NCBI RefSeq assembly: GCF_042767895.1
Contig: NC_091550.1
Coordinates: 48,388,261 to 48,413,260 of the forward strand
Source of the DNA: Penaeus vannamei
Lineage: Eukaryota; Arthropoda; Malacostraca; Decapoda; Penaeidae
Direction of reading: 5' to 3'
Length of the DNA: 25,000 bases
Position 1 is the stretch's first letter, and each line of letters begins with the position of its first letter. Of this stretch, positions 10,147 through 18,540 are shown piece after piece. Position numbers and translations under genes: made by a program. The notes under the pieces are model-generated. The model saw only the letters and a program-made list of their open reading frames with translations. It searched no databases and was not told the origin of the DNA.

Positions 10147-10399
10147 AAGGGGGAGGGGGGGGGGGGGGGGGGGGGATAAAGGGGGGGGGGGGGGGGGGGG
10201 GGAAAGGGGGGGGGGGGGGGGGGGAAGGGGGGGGGGGGGGGGGAAAAGGGGGGGGGAAGGGGGAAAGGGGGGGGGGGGGAAAATTTTAAAAGGGGAAGGG
10301 GGGGGGGAAAAAGGGGAAAAAGAAAAAAAGGGGGGGGGGGGGGAAGGGGGGGGGGGGGGAAAAGGGGGAAAAAGGGAAGGGGAAAAGGTGGGGATAAGA
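8762..10399. repeat. G/A/T homopolymer block, probable artefact
   Basis: About 1.64 kb made of consecutive runs of G, A and T of 3 to 40 or more bases, with only three C on the plus strand (8944, 9264, 10102). It includes a T-run of about 70 bases at 9270-9339. It starts abruptly after a CT repeat and returns to normal sequence at aaaacccgggaatgg. No known satellite looks like this, and the run-length pattern is typical of unreliable base calls or failed consensus over a difficult repeat. The long Pro/Phe/Lys and Gly/Lys frames through it are meaningless. Confidence 0.9.
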
Positions 10400-10415
10400 C
10401 TTTAAAAACCCGGGA

Positions 10416-10434
10416 ATGGAATGAAGTGGTGGAT
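10416..10434. repeat. 19-bp direct repeat, left copy
   Basis: The sequence atggaatgaagtggtggat matches 10685-10703 exactly. The pair encloses the GAAA and GA microsatellites. Confidence 0.85.
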
Positions 10435-10515
10435 AAGGGATGAAGGTAGAAGGAGGTAGAAGGAGTGAAAAAGGGGGAAGAAAAGACATGATGAGGAGGA
10501 AGGGAGGGAAAGAGG

Positions 10516-10517
10516 GA

Positions 10518-10552
<35 letters not shown>
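10516..10552. repeat. (GAAA)n microsatellite
   Basis: About nine GAAA units followed by GTGA variants. Confidence 0.92.
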
Positions 10553-10574
10553 TGAGTGAGGGAATGAGTGAGTG

Positions 10575-10677
<103 letters not shown>

Positions 10678-10684
10678 AAGTGAG

Positions 10685-10703
10685 ATGGAATGAAGTGGTG
10701 GAT
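10685..10703. repeat. 19-bp direct repeat, right copy
   Basis: Exact copy of 10416-10434, offset 269 bp. Confidence 0.85.
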
Positions 10704-11030
10704 GAGGAATTGAGAGGATTATATTGTAACAAAAGAGCAAGGATGAGAATTAAGAGAACAGGTAGAAGGAGGAAAAATGAGGAAAGAAAAGACACAGAAA
10801 ATGAAAACCAAAGAGAGAAAAAGAGGGGAAGAGAATAAAAAAAAAAGACGGAGAGGGGAAGGGAGAGTGGGTGAAGGAAGGAGGGGGGGGGGTTAAGTGG
10901 TCCATAGATGGTGGAGAAGAGAGGAGGGCATAAGTAGGGAGGCTGGCAGGGCCCAATGGGAGATAAAGGGGGTAACAGGGGGGGAAGGAGGGAGAGGGCA
11001 GACCAGTTCTCCGGGGGGTTGGCATGGGGA
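10704..11030. other. Purine-rich spacer
   Basis: A- and G-rich, mixed, no clear unit. Minus-strand open frames across it are Pro/Leu/Ser-rich and look compositional. A patch at about 10905-11020 has more balanced composition, but I could not define an exon or element in it. Confidence 0.4.
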
Positions 11031-11042
11031 AGGGGTGACGGG

Positions 11043-11320
11043 GTATTCCCAAAGGGCTGTGTGAGGGGCACGGGTATTCCAAGGGTTGGGGAGGGGGAAA
11101 AGGAGATAGGGGGTATACCACAGGGTGGGGAGGGAGAATGGGGTAGAGGAAGTATTCCAAGGGATAGGGAGGGGGAAGGGGGTAGAGGGGGTATGTCACC
11201 AAGGGAAGGGGAAGGGGGCAAAAGAGGTATTCCAAGAAATCTGGGGCATAGTGGGGTATGACACGAGATGGGGTAAGGGAAAAGAGAAAAGGGGGGTCCC
11301 AAAGCGGGTACGCCAAGGGG
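11043..11320. repeat. Degenerate G-rich minisatellite, about 39 bp
   Basis: The anchor word gtattcca and its variants recur at about 11043, 11073, 11113, 11152, 11191 and 11227, with weaker forms to 11307. Spacings are 30, 40, 39, 39 and 36 bp. Between anchors is aggg-ataggg-aggggg-type sequence. Copies are strongly diverged. Confidence 0.75.
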
Positions 11321-11366
11321 TGAAGAGCGGTTCTTAAGGGGGTGTCTTAAGGGGTGTTTTTCTCAG

Positions 11367-11470
11367 GGCCTAAGCTCGGACCTCTGTCACGTGACCCGCC
11401 GGCGGAGAAAAGACCTTTAATTACTCCAAAAGCCCCATTTTCCGGTCCGCTTGATCCCACGCGCCCGTTC
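11367..11470. other. GC-richer island with a CACGTG palindrome
   Basis: About 100 bp of mixed sequence between a G-rich minisatellite and a T-rich satellite. It begins after tttttctcag, an acceptor-like border (AG at 11365-11366), and has the 10-bp palindrome gtcacgtgac at 11386-11395, which contains the E-box hexamer CACGTG. A plus-strand frame is open through it (SGPKLGPLSRDPP and onward), but I find no donor before the frame runs into repeat DNA. Function not assignable. Confidence 0.3.
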
Positions 11471-12500
11471 CTGTCTCGGGAGAGGGAGAGGAACATTTTA
11501 TTCTATTCCTTTTTTCCGTTTTATTCGCTTATTTTCTTCCCCCTTTTTCTTCTCTCTTTCTATTCCTTTTTTCCCGTTTTATTCTCTTATTTTCTTCTCT
11601 CTTTTTTCTTATCTTTATTTTTTTTTCTCTTTGTTATTATTTTATTTTTTCTCTCTCTTGTCTGTCAAGAAAGGAACTTTTTTTATTATTCTTTATTCAC
11701 TTTGTTCTCTTCTCCCTTTTCTTCTCTTTTTTCTCATCTTTATTTTCTTTCTCTTTGTTATCATTTTTTATTTTTTTTCTCTCTTTCCTGTCTGTCAAGA
11801 AAGGATTTATTTTATTATACTTTATCCGTTTTATTCGCTTATTCTCTTTTCCTTTTCTCTCTCTCTCTCATCACTTGTCTCATTTTCATTCATTTTGCTC
11901 TATTTTTTCCTTTCTATCTATCTCCTGTCCGTCAAAAACGGAGCATTTAATATTCTTTTACTTTTTCTGATTAATTGACTTTCTTTCTTTTCTTTCTCTT
12001 TGCTAATTGAATTTATTTTTGTTATCTTTTAGTTCTATCTCTTTGTTTTTTGCTTATCCTGTTCCTGTTTTTCGAGAAGGATTTTTGTTTTGTTTTTGGC
12101 CGTTTTATCTTCATTCTTTCTTTCATTTTTCCCATTTCAATATTTTTTTCCTTTCTTCTTTTCTCTCTATTTGTTATTTTTTCGTCCATTTTGCTCCCTT
12201 TCTTTTTTTTCTTCTTTATTTGTCTTTTTTCGTTTTATTTGATTTCTTCTATTATTTTTTGTTATCTATGCTACTTATTCCTTTCCCTTTTTTCTCTTTT
12301 GCTTAGCTCTTCCTTTCTTTATTTTTCAGTTTTTTATACTCCCTTTTTTCGCTTCTCTCTCGCAAGAAAGGCATTTTTTCCGTTTTGTTGTCTATCTTTC
12401 TTTTTATCTATTTATTTCTTTTTATCACTACCTTTTTTATGTTATTTCCTTTCCCATTTTCACTCTCTTTTCTCGCTCTTGTCTCTCAAGGAGTAATTTT
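11470..12500. repeat. Degenerate T-rich satellite, about 135 bp
   Basis: The anchor tgtctgtcaagaaagga or a degraded form recurs at about 11659, 11789, 11926, 12069, 12351 and 12480, with a possible first form near 11471. Spacings are 130, 137, about 143, about 282 (two units) and about 129 bp. Between anchors the sequence is T-rich pyrimidine with tttattcgcttat and tttgttatcat words. Open frames are Phe/Leu/Ser translations of this tract. Confidence 0.8.
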
Positions 12501-12712
12501 CATTTTATATATATATTTTTTTCTTCTCTCTCTCTTCTATTTTTCTTCTTGAGTCTTCATTTTCCGTCTTATTTTTTGTTATCTGTATTTCCTATCTTGG
12601 ACGGCATAAACCTATATAAACACGTAAACATAAACATAAATATTCATGAAGTATAAATTTGTTTTAAAAATATACGTAATCTACAGAATGTATATGATGA
12701 GTTAGTTGATGT
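12501..12712. other. AT-rich spacer
   Basis: T-rich to 12590, then AT-rich with gtaaacataaacataaat, a word resembling part of the right-hand satellite monomer. No gene seen. Confidence 0.45.
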
Positions 12713-12889
12713 GTCTATCTATCTATATATCTATCTATTTGTCTTCCTACTTATATATCTATCTATCTGTCTACCTACCTATATATCTATCTATCCATCT
12801 ATCTATTTGTCTACCTATCTATCTATCCATTTATCTATCTATCTATCTGTCTATCTATCTACCTACCTATCTATCTACCTATCTATACA
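12713..12889. repeat. (CTAT)n microsatellite, imperfect
   Basis: About 44 tetranucleotides of CTAT with CTGT and CTAC variants in clusters. It is the reverse complement class of the GATA repeat at 15368. Confidence 0.94.
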
Positions 12890-12985
12890 CACACGTTTGT
12901 AAAGTGAGTTTTTGTCCTCCCTGCAAATGAGACATCCGGAGAGAAGCGGCGCAAAAGATATGCAAATCATACCCAATGATTATGA

Positions 12986-13117
12986 AGATTTTTGTCACCG
13001 TTTCGAAACAGTGAAACACAGCTCGCTGAATTGGAGCTTCGAACCCACCAAAATATGGGTGAGTTTAGCATGAATGAGATTAGGGAGACGGAAGAACATG
13101 AACTGCAGGTAGCTCAG
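12986..13117 (+). other. Low-copy island ending in a consensus splice donor
   Basis: At 13117 the sequence reads CAG followed by GTGAGT, a perfect donor consensus. A frame is open from 12986 to that donor and beyond, reading SPFRNSETQLAELELRTH and later EIRETEEHELQVAQ before the GA repeat. No acceptor with a good pyrimidine tract is visible; possible AGs sit at about 13010 and 13020. An octamer atgcaaat occurs at 12960-12967. The peptide is not recognised. The donor could be coincidental. Confidence 0.22.
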
Positions 13118-13129
13118 GTGAGTTTTCGT

Positions 13130-13198
13130 TTGGAAAGAGAGAGAAAGGGAAAGGGAGAAAAGAAGAAGAGGAAGAGGGGGGAAAAGGAAAGAGAGGGA

Positions 13199-13292
<94 letters not shown>

Positions 13293-13345
13293 AAGCGAGA
13301 GAGAAAGCGAGAGAGAAAGCGAGAGAGAGAGAGAGAGAGAAATGG
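13130..13345. repeat. (GA)n microsatellite with a 12-bp repeat
   Basis: Purine lead-in, then pure GA at 13203-13288, then three exact copies of gaaagcgagaga at 13291-13326. ORFs here are Glu-Arg low complexity on plus and Ser-Leu on minus. Confidence 0.93.
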
Positions 13346-13821
13346 AGGAAAGAGAAATAGAAAACAGACAATGCTAAAGACAGAGAGAGAAAAAAAAAGG
13401 AAAAGGGAAAAATATGATGATTTAAGAAAAAAACGAGGATAAAAATCTACTTTAAAAAGCATGAGAAAATACCTCAGTTTCAGCCTTCATTACTTATCTT
13501 TCTCTCTCTAAATTTCTTTTCTTTCTCTCTTAGCTCTCACCTCTTTTATCATCCCTTCTCTCTCTCTCCCTCGTTTGAAATAACACTTCAAGACAAGATA
13601 ATTCACCGACCTTCATAAAATTCTTTCCTAGATTTTTTTTCTTTTTTATCTAATTCCATAAAAAAGGTATCTGGTCATTTAAATACACTTAAAAGTAAAA
13701 AAAAAAAAAAAAAATCCAACACACAAAAAAAGATAAACGAACAACAAAAGAGAAGAAGAATAAAGAAGAGAAAGCGATAAAAAAGGAAGAGAGAGAGCGA
13801 GAGAGAGAGACAGATTTTTAC
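13346..13821. other. Low-copy spacer
   Basis: A-rich to 13460, CT-rich to about 13570, then AT-rich with an A-run at 13697-13714 and a purine-rich lead to the next island. No gene or defined element seen. Confidence 0.45.
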
Positions 13822-13903
13822 CCCGTGACTCTGAAGGCGAGATTTTGGCCTTCGCTTCCCGCTGGGCGATCTCGGCAAAGGGATAATGTATTCTAACTCA
13901 GTC
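13822..13903 (-). other. Candidate internal exon, minus strand
   Basis: On the minus strand a long CT/CCCT tract leads to cttaaactctcaag, giving an acceptor with AG at 13905-13904. The segment ends CACGGG followed by GTAAAAA (GT at 13821-13820). The 82 bp hold one open frame: a partial codon, then 27 codons starting TELEYIIPLPRSPSGKR and ending LQSHG; the other two frames have stops. Not recognised. A 6-bp inverted repeat, gaaggc and gccttc, lies inside. As for the other islands, the pyrimidine tract is expected from the flanking repeat, so this is weak evidence. Confidence 0.25.
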
Positions 13904-13914
13904 CTTGAGAGTTT

Positions 13915-14185
13915 AAGGAGAGAGAGAGAGAGGGAGAGAGGGAGAGGGAGAGGGAGAGAGAGAGGGAGAGGGAGAGGGTGAGAGAGAGAGAGGGAGAGGA
14001 AAGAGAGGGAGGGAGGAGGAGGAGGAGAGGGAGAGGGAGAGGGAGAGGGAGAGGGAGAGGGAGAGGGAGAGGGAGGGAGGAGAGGGAGGGAGGGAGGATG
14101 GAGGAAGAGAGAGAGAAAGAAAGAGAGATAGAAGAGAGAAGAGAGAAGAGAGAGAGGGAGAGAGAGAAGAAAGTCTTTTTGAGCA
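13915..14185. repeat. GA/GGGAGA purine repeat
   Basis: GA repeats with GGGAGA hexamers (clearest at about 14024-14075) and GGA patches. Plus frames are Glu/Arg/Gly; minus frames are Ser/Leu/Pro. Confidence 0.9.
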
Positions 14186-14300
14186 TATCTGATAAGCACA
14201 AAGATCACCAAGATGGATTCCCGGTATGTACACTCACGACGCTATTTTACATCAAAGTAGGTTTTTAGATATTTGACTAGAGTTTTTGCGACTTTCTCCC
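14186..14300. other. Small low-copy island
   Basis: About 100 bp of mixed sequence. A donor-like CCG followed by GTATGT is at 14223-14229 (GT at 14224-14225), but there is no acceptor with a pyrimidine tract on the plus strand. No call. Confidence 0.35.
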
Positions 14301-14384
14301 TTTCTCTCGCTTTCTCATTATCTCTCTCTCTCTATCTATCTATCTCCCTCTCCTTAGCGTTACTCCTATCTCCTGAACCTTTTT

Positions 14385-14435
<51 letters not shown>

Positions 14436-14470
14436 CTCTTTCCCTCTCTCTCTCTCTCTCTCTCTCTCCT
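14300..14470. repeat. (CT)n microsatellite
   Basis: CT with CTAT variants on the left and long CT runs at about 14391-14466. Confidence 0.92.
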
Positions 14471-15130
14471 TCACCTTCCCCGTCTCCCTCTCCCACTCCT
14501 CTTCACCTTTCACCTCTCCTCCTCCTTTTCCTTCGTACTTTCTCCGGTATTCTTCCTTCTCACGTTTCCCTCTTCTGCAAATGCTATTTCCCCCTTATTC
14601 CTTTCCTTTTTTCTTCTTTATTCCCTCCCTCCTATTTTCGCACCTCACCCTCTACCCACATTTTCCTTTTCTCTCTCCCTATCTTCCCTCCCTCCCACCA
14701 ACTCTTCTGTGTCTCTCTTGATTCCCATAAAACACCTCCTCCTACTCCCTCCCTCTCTTTTTACACCTTGTTCCCCCCTTTACCTCCTCCTCCTCCTCTT
14801 CCTTTTCACCTTCCTCCCTCCTCCTCCCTCTTCTCACACCTTCCTCCCTTCCTCCCTCCTCCTCCTCCTCCCACTCTTCTCACACCTTCCTCCCTCCTCC
14901 TCACCACCATCCCTTACCTCCTCCTCCTCCAACCTCTCTTCTCACACCTACCTCCCTCCCTGTCTCCTCCTTCCCTCCCTCCCTCCCTCCCTATCTCCCT
15001 CCCTCCCTCCCTCCCTCCTCGTCCCCCCTCTTCTCACACCTCCCTCCCTCCCTCCCTCACCTCCTCCTCCTCCTCCTCCCTCCCTCCCTCACCTCCTCCT
15101 CCTCCTCCTCTTCCTCCCCTGTTCTCACCC
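14471..15130. repeat. CCT-rich pyrimidine tract with minisatellite structure
   Basis: CCTCCT and CCCTCC words with the recurring phrase cttctcacacctcc(t) near 14829, 14876, 14938 and 15030. This indicates an imperfect minisatellite of about 47-92 bp spacing. Frames are Ser/Pro/Leu low complexity. Confidence 0.82.
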
Positions 15131-15311
15131 TGAGGCAGAGAGCAATATCCACTTTCCCCAACAGTAGATTATTCCCAGACCATTAAGTGAAGGTGGAAAA
15201 TTATTTTCATGTTTTTTCATATATTTTTTTTCTTCATATTTTCATGTTGTTGAGGAAGAGATTTCATCGGAGTTAAGAAGTAACACATTCTGTACTAACG
15301 TATTTATTTAC

Positions 15312-15313
<2 letters not shown>
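15131..15313. other. Low-copy AT-rich spacer
   Basis: Mixed sequence with several ttttcat words. No gene or element supported. Confidence 0.45.

Positions 15314-15369
<56 letters not shown>
15314..15369. repeat. (TA)n microsatellite
   Basis: 28 uninterrupted TA dinucleotides passing directly into GATA. Confidence 0.96.
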
Positions 15370-15400
<31 letters not shown>

Positions 15401-15450
15401 TGATAGGTAGATAGACAGATAGATAGATAGATGAATAGATAGATAGATAA

Positions 15451-15547
<97 letters not shown>

Positions 15548-15580
15548 CAGACAGATAGACAGATAGGTAGATAGATAGAT
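15368..15580. repeat. (GATA)n microsatellite
   Basis: About 53 tetranucleotides, mainly GATA, with GACA, GGTA, GAAT and AATA variants at both ends and a long pure centre (about 15451-15545). Confidence 0.95.
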
Positions 15581-15900
15581 ATAAATATATACACATATAT
15601 TCATAAATATAGATACACACACACACACACAGATATATACACACACATTACAATAACCAGAAAAAGAAGAATTATATCTCCCTCAAGGACAGACAAAAAA
15701 ACAAAACAAAAAAAAAACAATCACAATAACAAACACAGACAGAGAAAAAACAAAGAGAAAAAAACAATCACAATAACAAACACAAAAACAAACATTGACC
15801 TCGCATACAAAACATAAGCATGTCAAGTACAAACAAAGTCAAGAATACAAATACAAAACTCAAACAAATAGGCGTACAAAAACAAACAAACAAAAGAAAT
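15581..15900. repeat. ACA/AAAC-rich region with a duplicated 24-bp segment
   Basis: CA and AT microsatellite remnants to about 15650, then A-rich DNA. A segment containing acaatcacaataacaaacac is present twice, at about 15713-15736 and 15760-15783, 47 bp apart. No gene. Confidence 0.75.
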
Positions 15901-15904
15901 AGAC

Positions 15905-16145
15905 ATTCTCTTGCTCTCCCCCTTTCTCTCTCTTTTTCTTTATTCTCTATTCCTCCTTTTTTCCCGTCGAATTCCTTTTTTCCTCCCTCTTCTCCATTTC
16001 CTCCCCTCTTTCTCTCCCTCTATCTTTACTTCTTATGTCCCTTCATCTTCTCTCTCTCTCTCTCTATCTTTTTCTTTCTCTTTCACTCACTCTCATTCTG
16101 TCTCTCACTCATTCCTTCATCCTTCCTGCCCTCCTTCCCTCCTTC
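15905..16145. repeat. CT/TTCC-rich pyrimidine tract
   Basis: Imperfect CT, CTTT and TCC words with a few CACT interruptions. Low-complexity frames only. Confidence 0.8.
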
Positions 16146-16612
16146 TTTCCCTTCCTACCCCTCCTACCCTCTTTCTTTCCCTCCCCACCCTTTCTTCCCT
16201 CCTTTCCTCCACTCCCCACCCCTCCTTCCCTCCCTCCCACCCTCCTACCCTCCTTCTTTCCCTCCCCACCTCCTCCTACCCTCCTTCCCTACCTCCCCAC
16301 CCCTCCTACTCTTCTTTCCCTCCCCACCCTTTCTTCCCTCCTTTCCTCCCTCCCCACCCTTCCTTCCCTCCCTCCCCACCCCTCCTACCCTCCTTCTTTC
16401 CCTCCCCACCCCTCCTACCCTCCTTCTTTCCCTCCCCACACCTCCTACCCTCCTTCCCTACCTCCCCACCCCTCCTACTCTTCTTTCCCTCCCTCCCCCT
16501 CCTACCCTTCTTTCCTTCCTTCCCCACCCCTCCTACCCTCCTTCCCTCCCTCCCTCCCTCCCCACGCCTCCTTCTTTCCCTCCCCACCCCTCCTTCCCTC
16601 CCTCCCACCTCA
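16146..16612. repeat. C-rich minisatellite, about 30 bp
   Basis: Repeated phrases cctaccctccttctttccc and ctccccaccc with insertions and deletions, clearest at 16382-16442 where two successive units are about 29 bp. The plus strand is nearly all pyrimidine; runs of four C are frequent. Confidence 0.85.
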
Positions 16613-16617
16613 GTCAC

Positions 16618-16693
16618 CTTCAATATTAACCTTTGGTGGAGAGTCCCAAGGTAGCGGTTACCCTTTAAGTATATGTCATGAGGACTCAGCTCA
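16618..16693 (-). other. Candidate internal exon, minus strand
   Basis: On the minus strand a pyrimidine-rich stretch ends cacccaccatacag (AG at 16695-16694). The segment then runs 76 bp to TTGAAG followed by GTGACT (GT at 16617-16616). One frame is open: a partial codon, then 25 codons starting ELSPHDIYLKGNRY and ending HQRLILK; the other two frames have stops. I do not recognise it. Its end phase does not match the start phase of the minus-strand candidate at 13822-13903. This is the only non-repetitive DNA between a C-rich and a G-rich minisatellite. Confidence 0.25.
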
Positions 16694-16699
16694 CTGTAT

Positions 16700-17035
16700 G
16701 GTGGGTGGGTAGGGGAAGGGTATTGAGGGTATGGAGGGGATAGGGGGAGGGGTATTGAAGTTATGGAGGGGGAGGGGGAGGGATATTTGGGGTATGGAGG
16801 GGGAGGGGTATTGGGGGTATGGAGGGGGAGGGGGAAGGAGAGGGGTATTAAGGGTATGGAGGGGAGGGGGAGGGGTACTGAGGTATGGACGGGAGAGGGG
16901 GAGCGATATTGGGAGGGACTGAGAGTAGCTTCTGGGGGAATGGGGAGGGGCGTGGGGGGATTGGGGGAAGTATGGGACATGGGGAGGAGTATGGGGGTAT
17001 GAGGACATGGGGAAGGGTATGGGTGTATTGAAAAA
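16700..17035. repeat. G-rich minisatellite with GTAT anchors
   Basis: Units of the type ggggtattgagggtatgga followed by ggggaggggg, with anchors every 30-50 bp and increasing divergence to the right. Many G-runs of four or more. Low-complexity frames on both strands. Confidence 0.82.
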
Positions 17036-17275
17036 GATACTAGGGGATGGGTGGATGTACAGATAGACAGAATGATCGATAGATAGAAAGATAAATAATT
17101 ACATTGACAGACAGACAGACAGGTAGATAAACAGACAGATAGATGACGACAATGATGATAATATGATAATAATGATAATGATGATGATGACAAGGAGATA
17201 AACAAATAGAGACAGACAGACAAACAAACAGAGACGAAGATAAAGAAAGAAAGAAGCAAAAAAAAAAAAAAAAGA
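17036..17275. repeat. GATA/GACA/GATGAT imperfect microsatellites
   Basis: Scattered GATA, (GACA) at about 17104-17123, (GAT/AAT) at about 17140-17190, then ACAAACA and an A-run at 17257-17272. No gene. Confidence 0.75.
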
Positions 17276-17530
17276 TGGAGTGACTGTTTTATAATCATAT
17301 TCCACATAATTTGCATCGTCATCCGTGCATTAAAACAAGCAATAACCCCCCTCCTCTCCCCTCCCTTCCCCCTCCCCCTCCCTCCCCCCCCATTTGATTA
17401 ATGGAATTAGATTAGGAGACTCCATTTCCGTCTGATTTGGATCGAGTATCGGACTAAATATTGAATGTCACCTTCCAGCTGTTACGTTATAATAAATGTC
17501 TTTTTTTGTCCGATGTGTCAAAGTCGGTAT
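17276..17530. other. Low-copy island with a C-rich insert
   Basis: Mixed sequence with a C-rich patch at 17346-17391. Words such as gtatcggactaaatattg and gtcggtattggatg suggest no known element. No coding signal that I can defend. Confidence 0.45.
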
Positions 17531-17534
17531 TGGA

Positions 17535-17990
17535 TGTTGGGGGGTGGGTGGGGAGGGTGGGGAGGGGAGGGGGTGATGGGGGTGGGGATGGGGAGTTGGA
17601 TGGGGGAAGGAGGGAGGGGGAGGGGTGAAGGGGGTGGGGTGAGGGAAGGAGGGAAAATGAGGGAGAGGGAGGGGTGAAGGGGTTGGGTGAGGGAAGAAGG
17701 GGGATGGGGGAGGGGTGGGGCGGGGGAGGGAGGGAGACGGAGGGAGAGGGAGGGGTGAAGGGGGTGGGGATGGATGAGGGGTGATGGGGGTAGGCGGGGA
17801 GGGAGGGGTGAAGGGGGTGGGGATGGATGAGGGGTGATGGGGGTAGGCGGGAGGGAGGGAGAGGGGTGAAGGGGGTGGGGATGGGGGAGGGGTGATGGGG
17901 GTAGGCGGGGAGGGAGGGAGAGGGAGGGGTGAAGAGGGAAAGAGGGAGAGGGTGGGGTAAGGGGGGTGAGGGAGGTGAGGGATGAAGAAT
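17535..17990. repeat. G-rich minisatellite, 53-63 bp unit
   Basis: The anchor aggggtgaag recurs at 17751, 17804, 17862 and 17925, giving spacings of 53, 58 and 63 bp; each longer unit contains additional GGAG or GAGAG. Units also share gtgatgggggtaggcggg. Diverged copies extend left to about 17535. Confidence 0.87.
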
Positions 17991-18540
17991 TTGATAATGC
18001 TAATAATGATAACTATAATAATAATGATAAGGATAACATTATCATCATCATTATGAACATTATCATCGTCATCACCATCATTCTTAATATCACTATCAGT
18101 TCCAATATCATTACCATTGTTTTTTTACCATTATCTTTACTACCATCATTATCATTATCATCAATTTCATAATCATTGTCATCATTGTTATTACCATCAT
18201 CATTACCATTACAATGATTAATGTTAAACTCATCCTCACTGTTACTATGATGATGATAATCATTATCGATTTCATTATCACCCATATATATTATTATTAT
18301 ATTATTATTATCATATTATTATTATTATATCATCATTATTATATTATTATTATATTATTATCATTATATTAATATATATTATTAAATCAATATATATTAT
18401 ATCAATATATATAATATATATTACATTAATATATAATAATAACAATATCTTTCATTATATCATTATTCATTATAATATAATAATATCAATATCATTATAT
18501 GATTATCGCCATAATCATCATCATCATCAGTCATTTCACT
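17991..18540. repeat. ATC/ATT trinucleotide-rich region
   Basis: Imperfect (ATC)n, (GAT)n and (ATT)n on both sides, with ATATTA palindromic words from about 18280 to 18500. Short frames (Asn/Asp-rich on minus, Ile-rich on plus) reflect composition. Confidence 0.85.

Noticed and set aside
13024..13044. ggttcgaagctcc on the minus strand as a tRNA T-arm
   Set aside because: The flanking bases do not form a T stem and no other tRNA arms are found.
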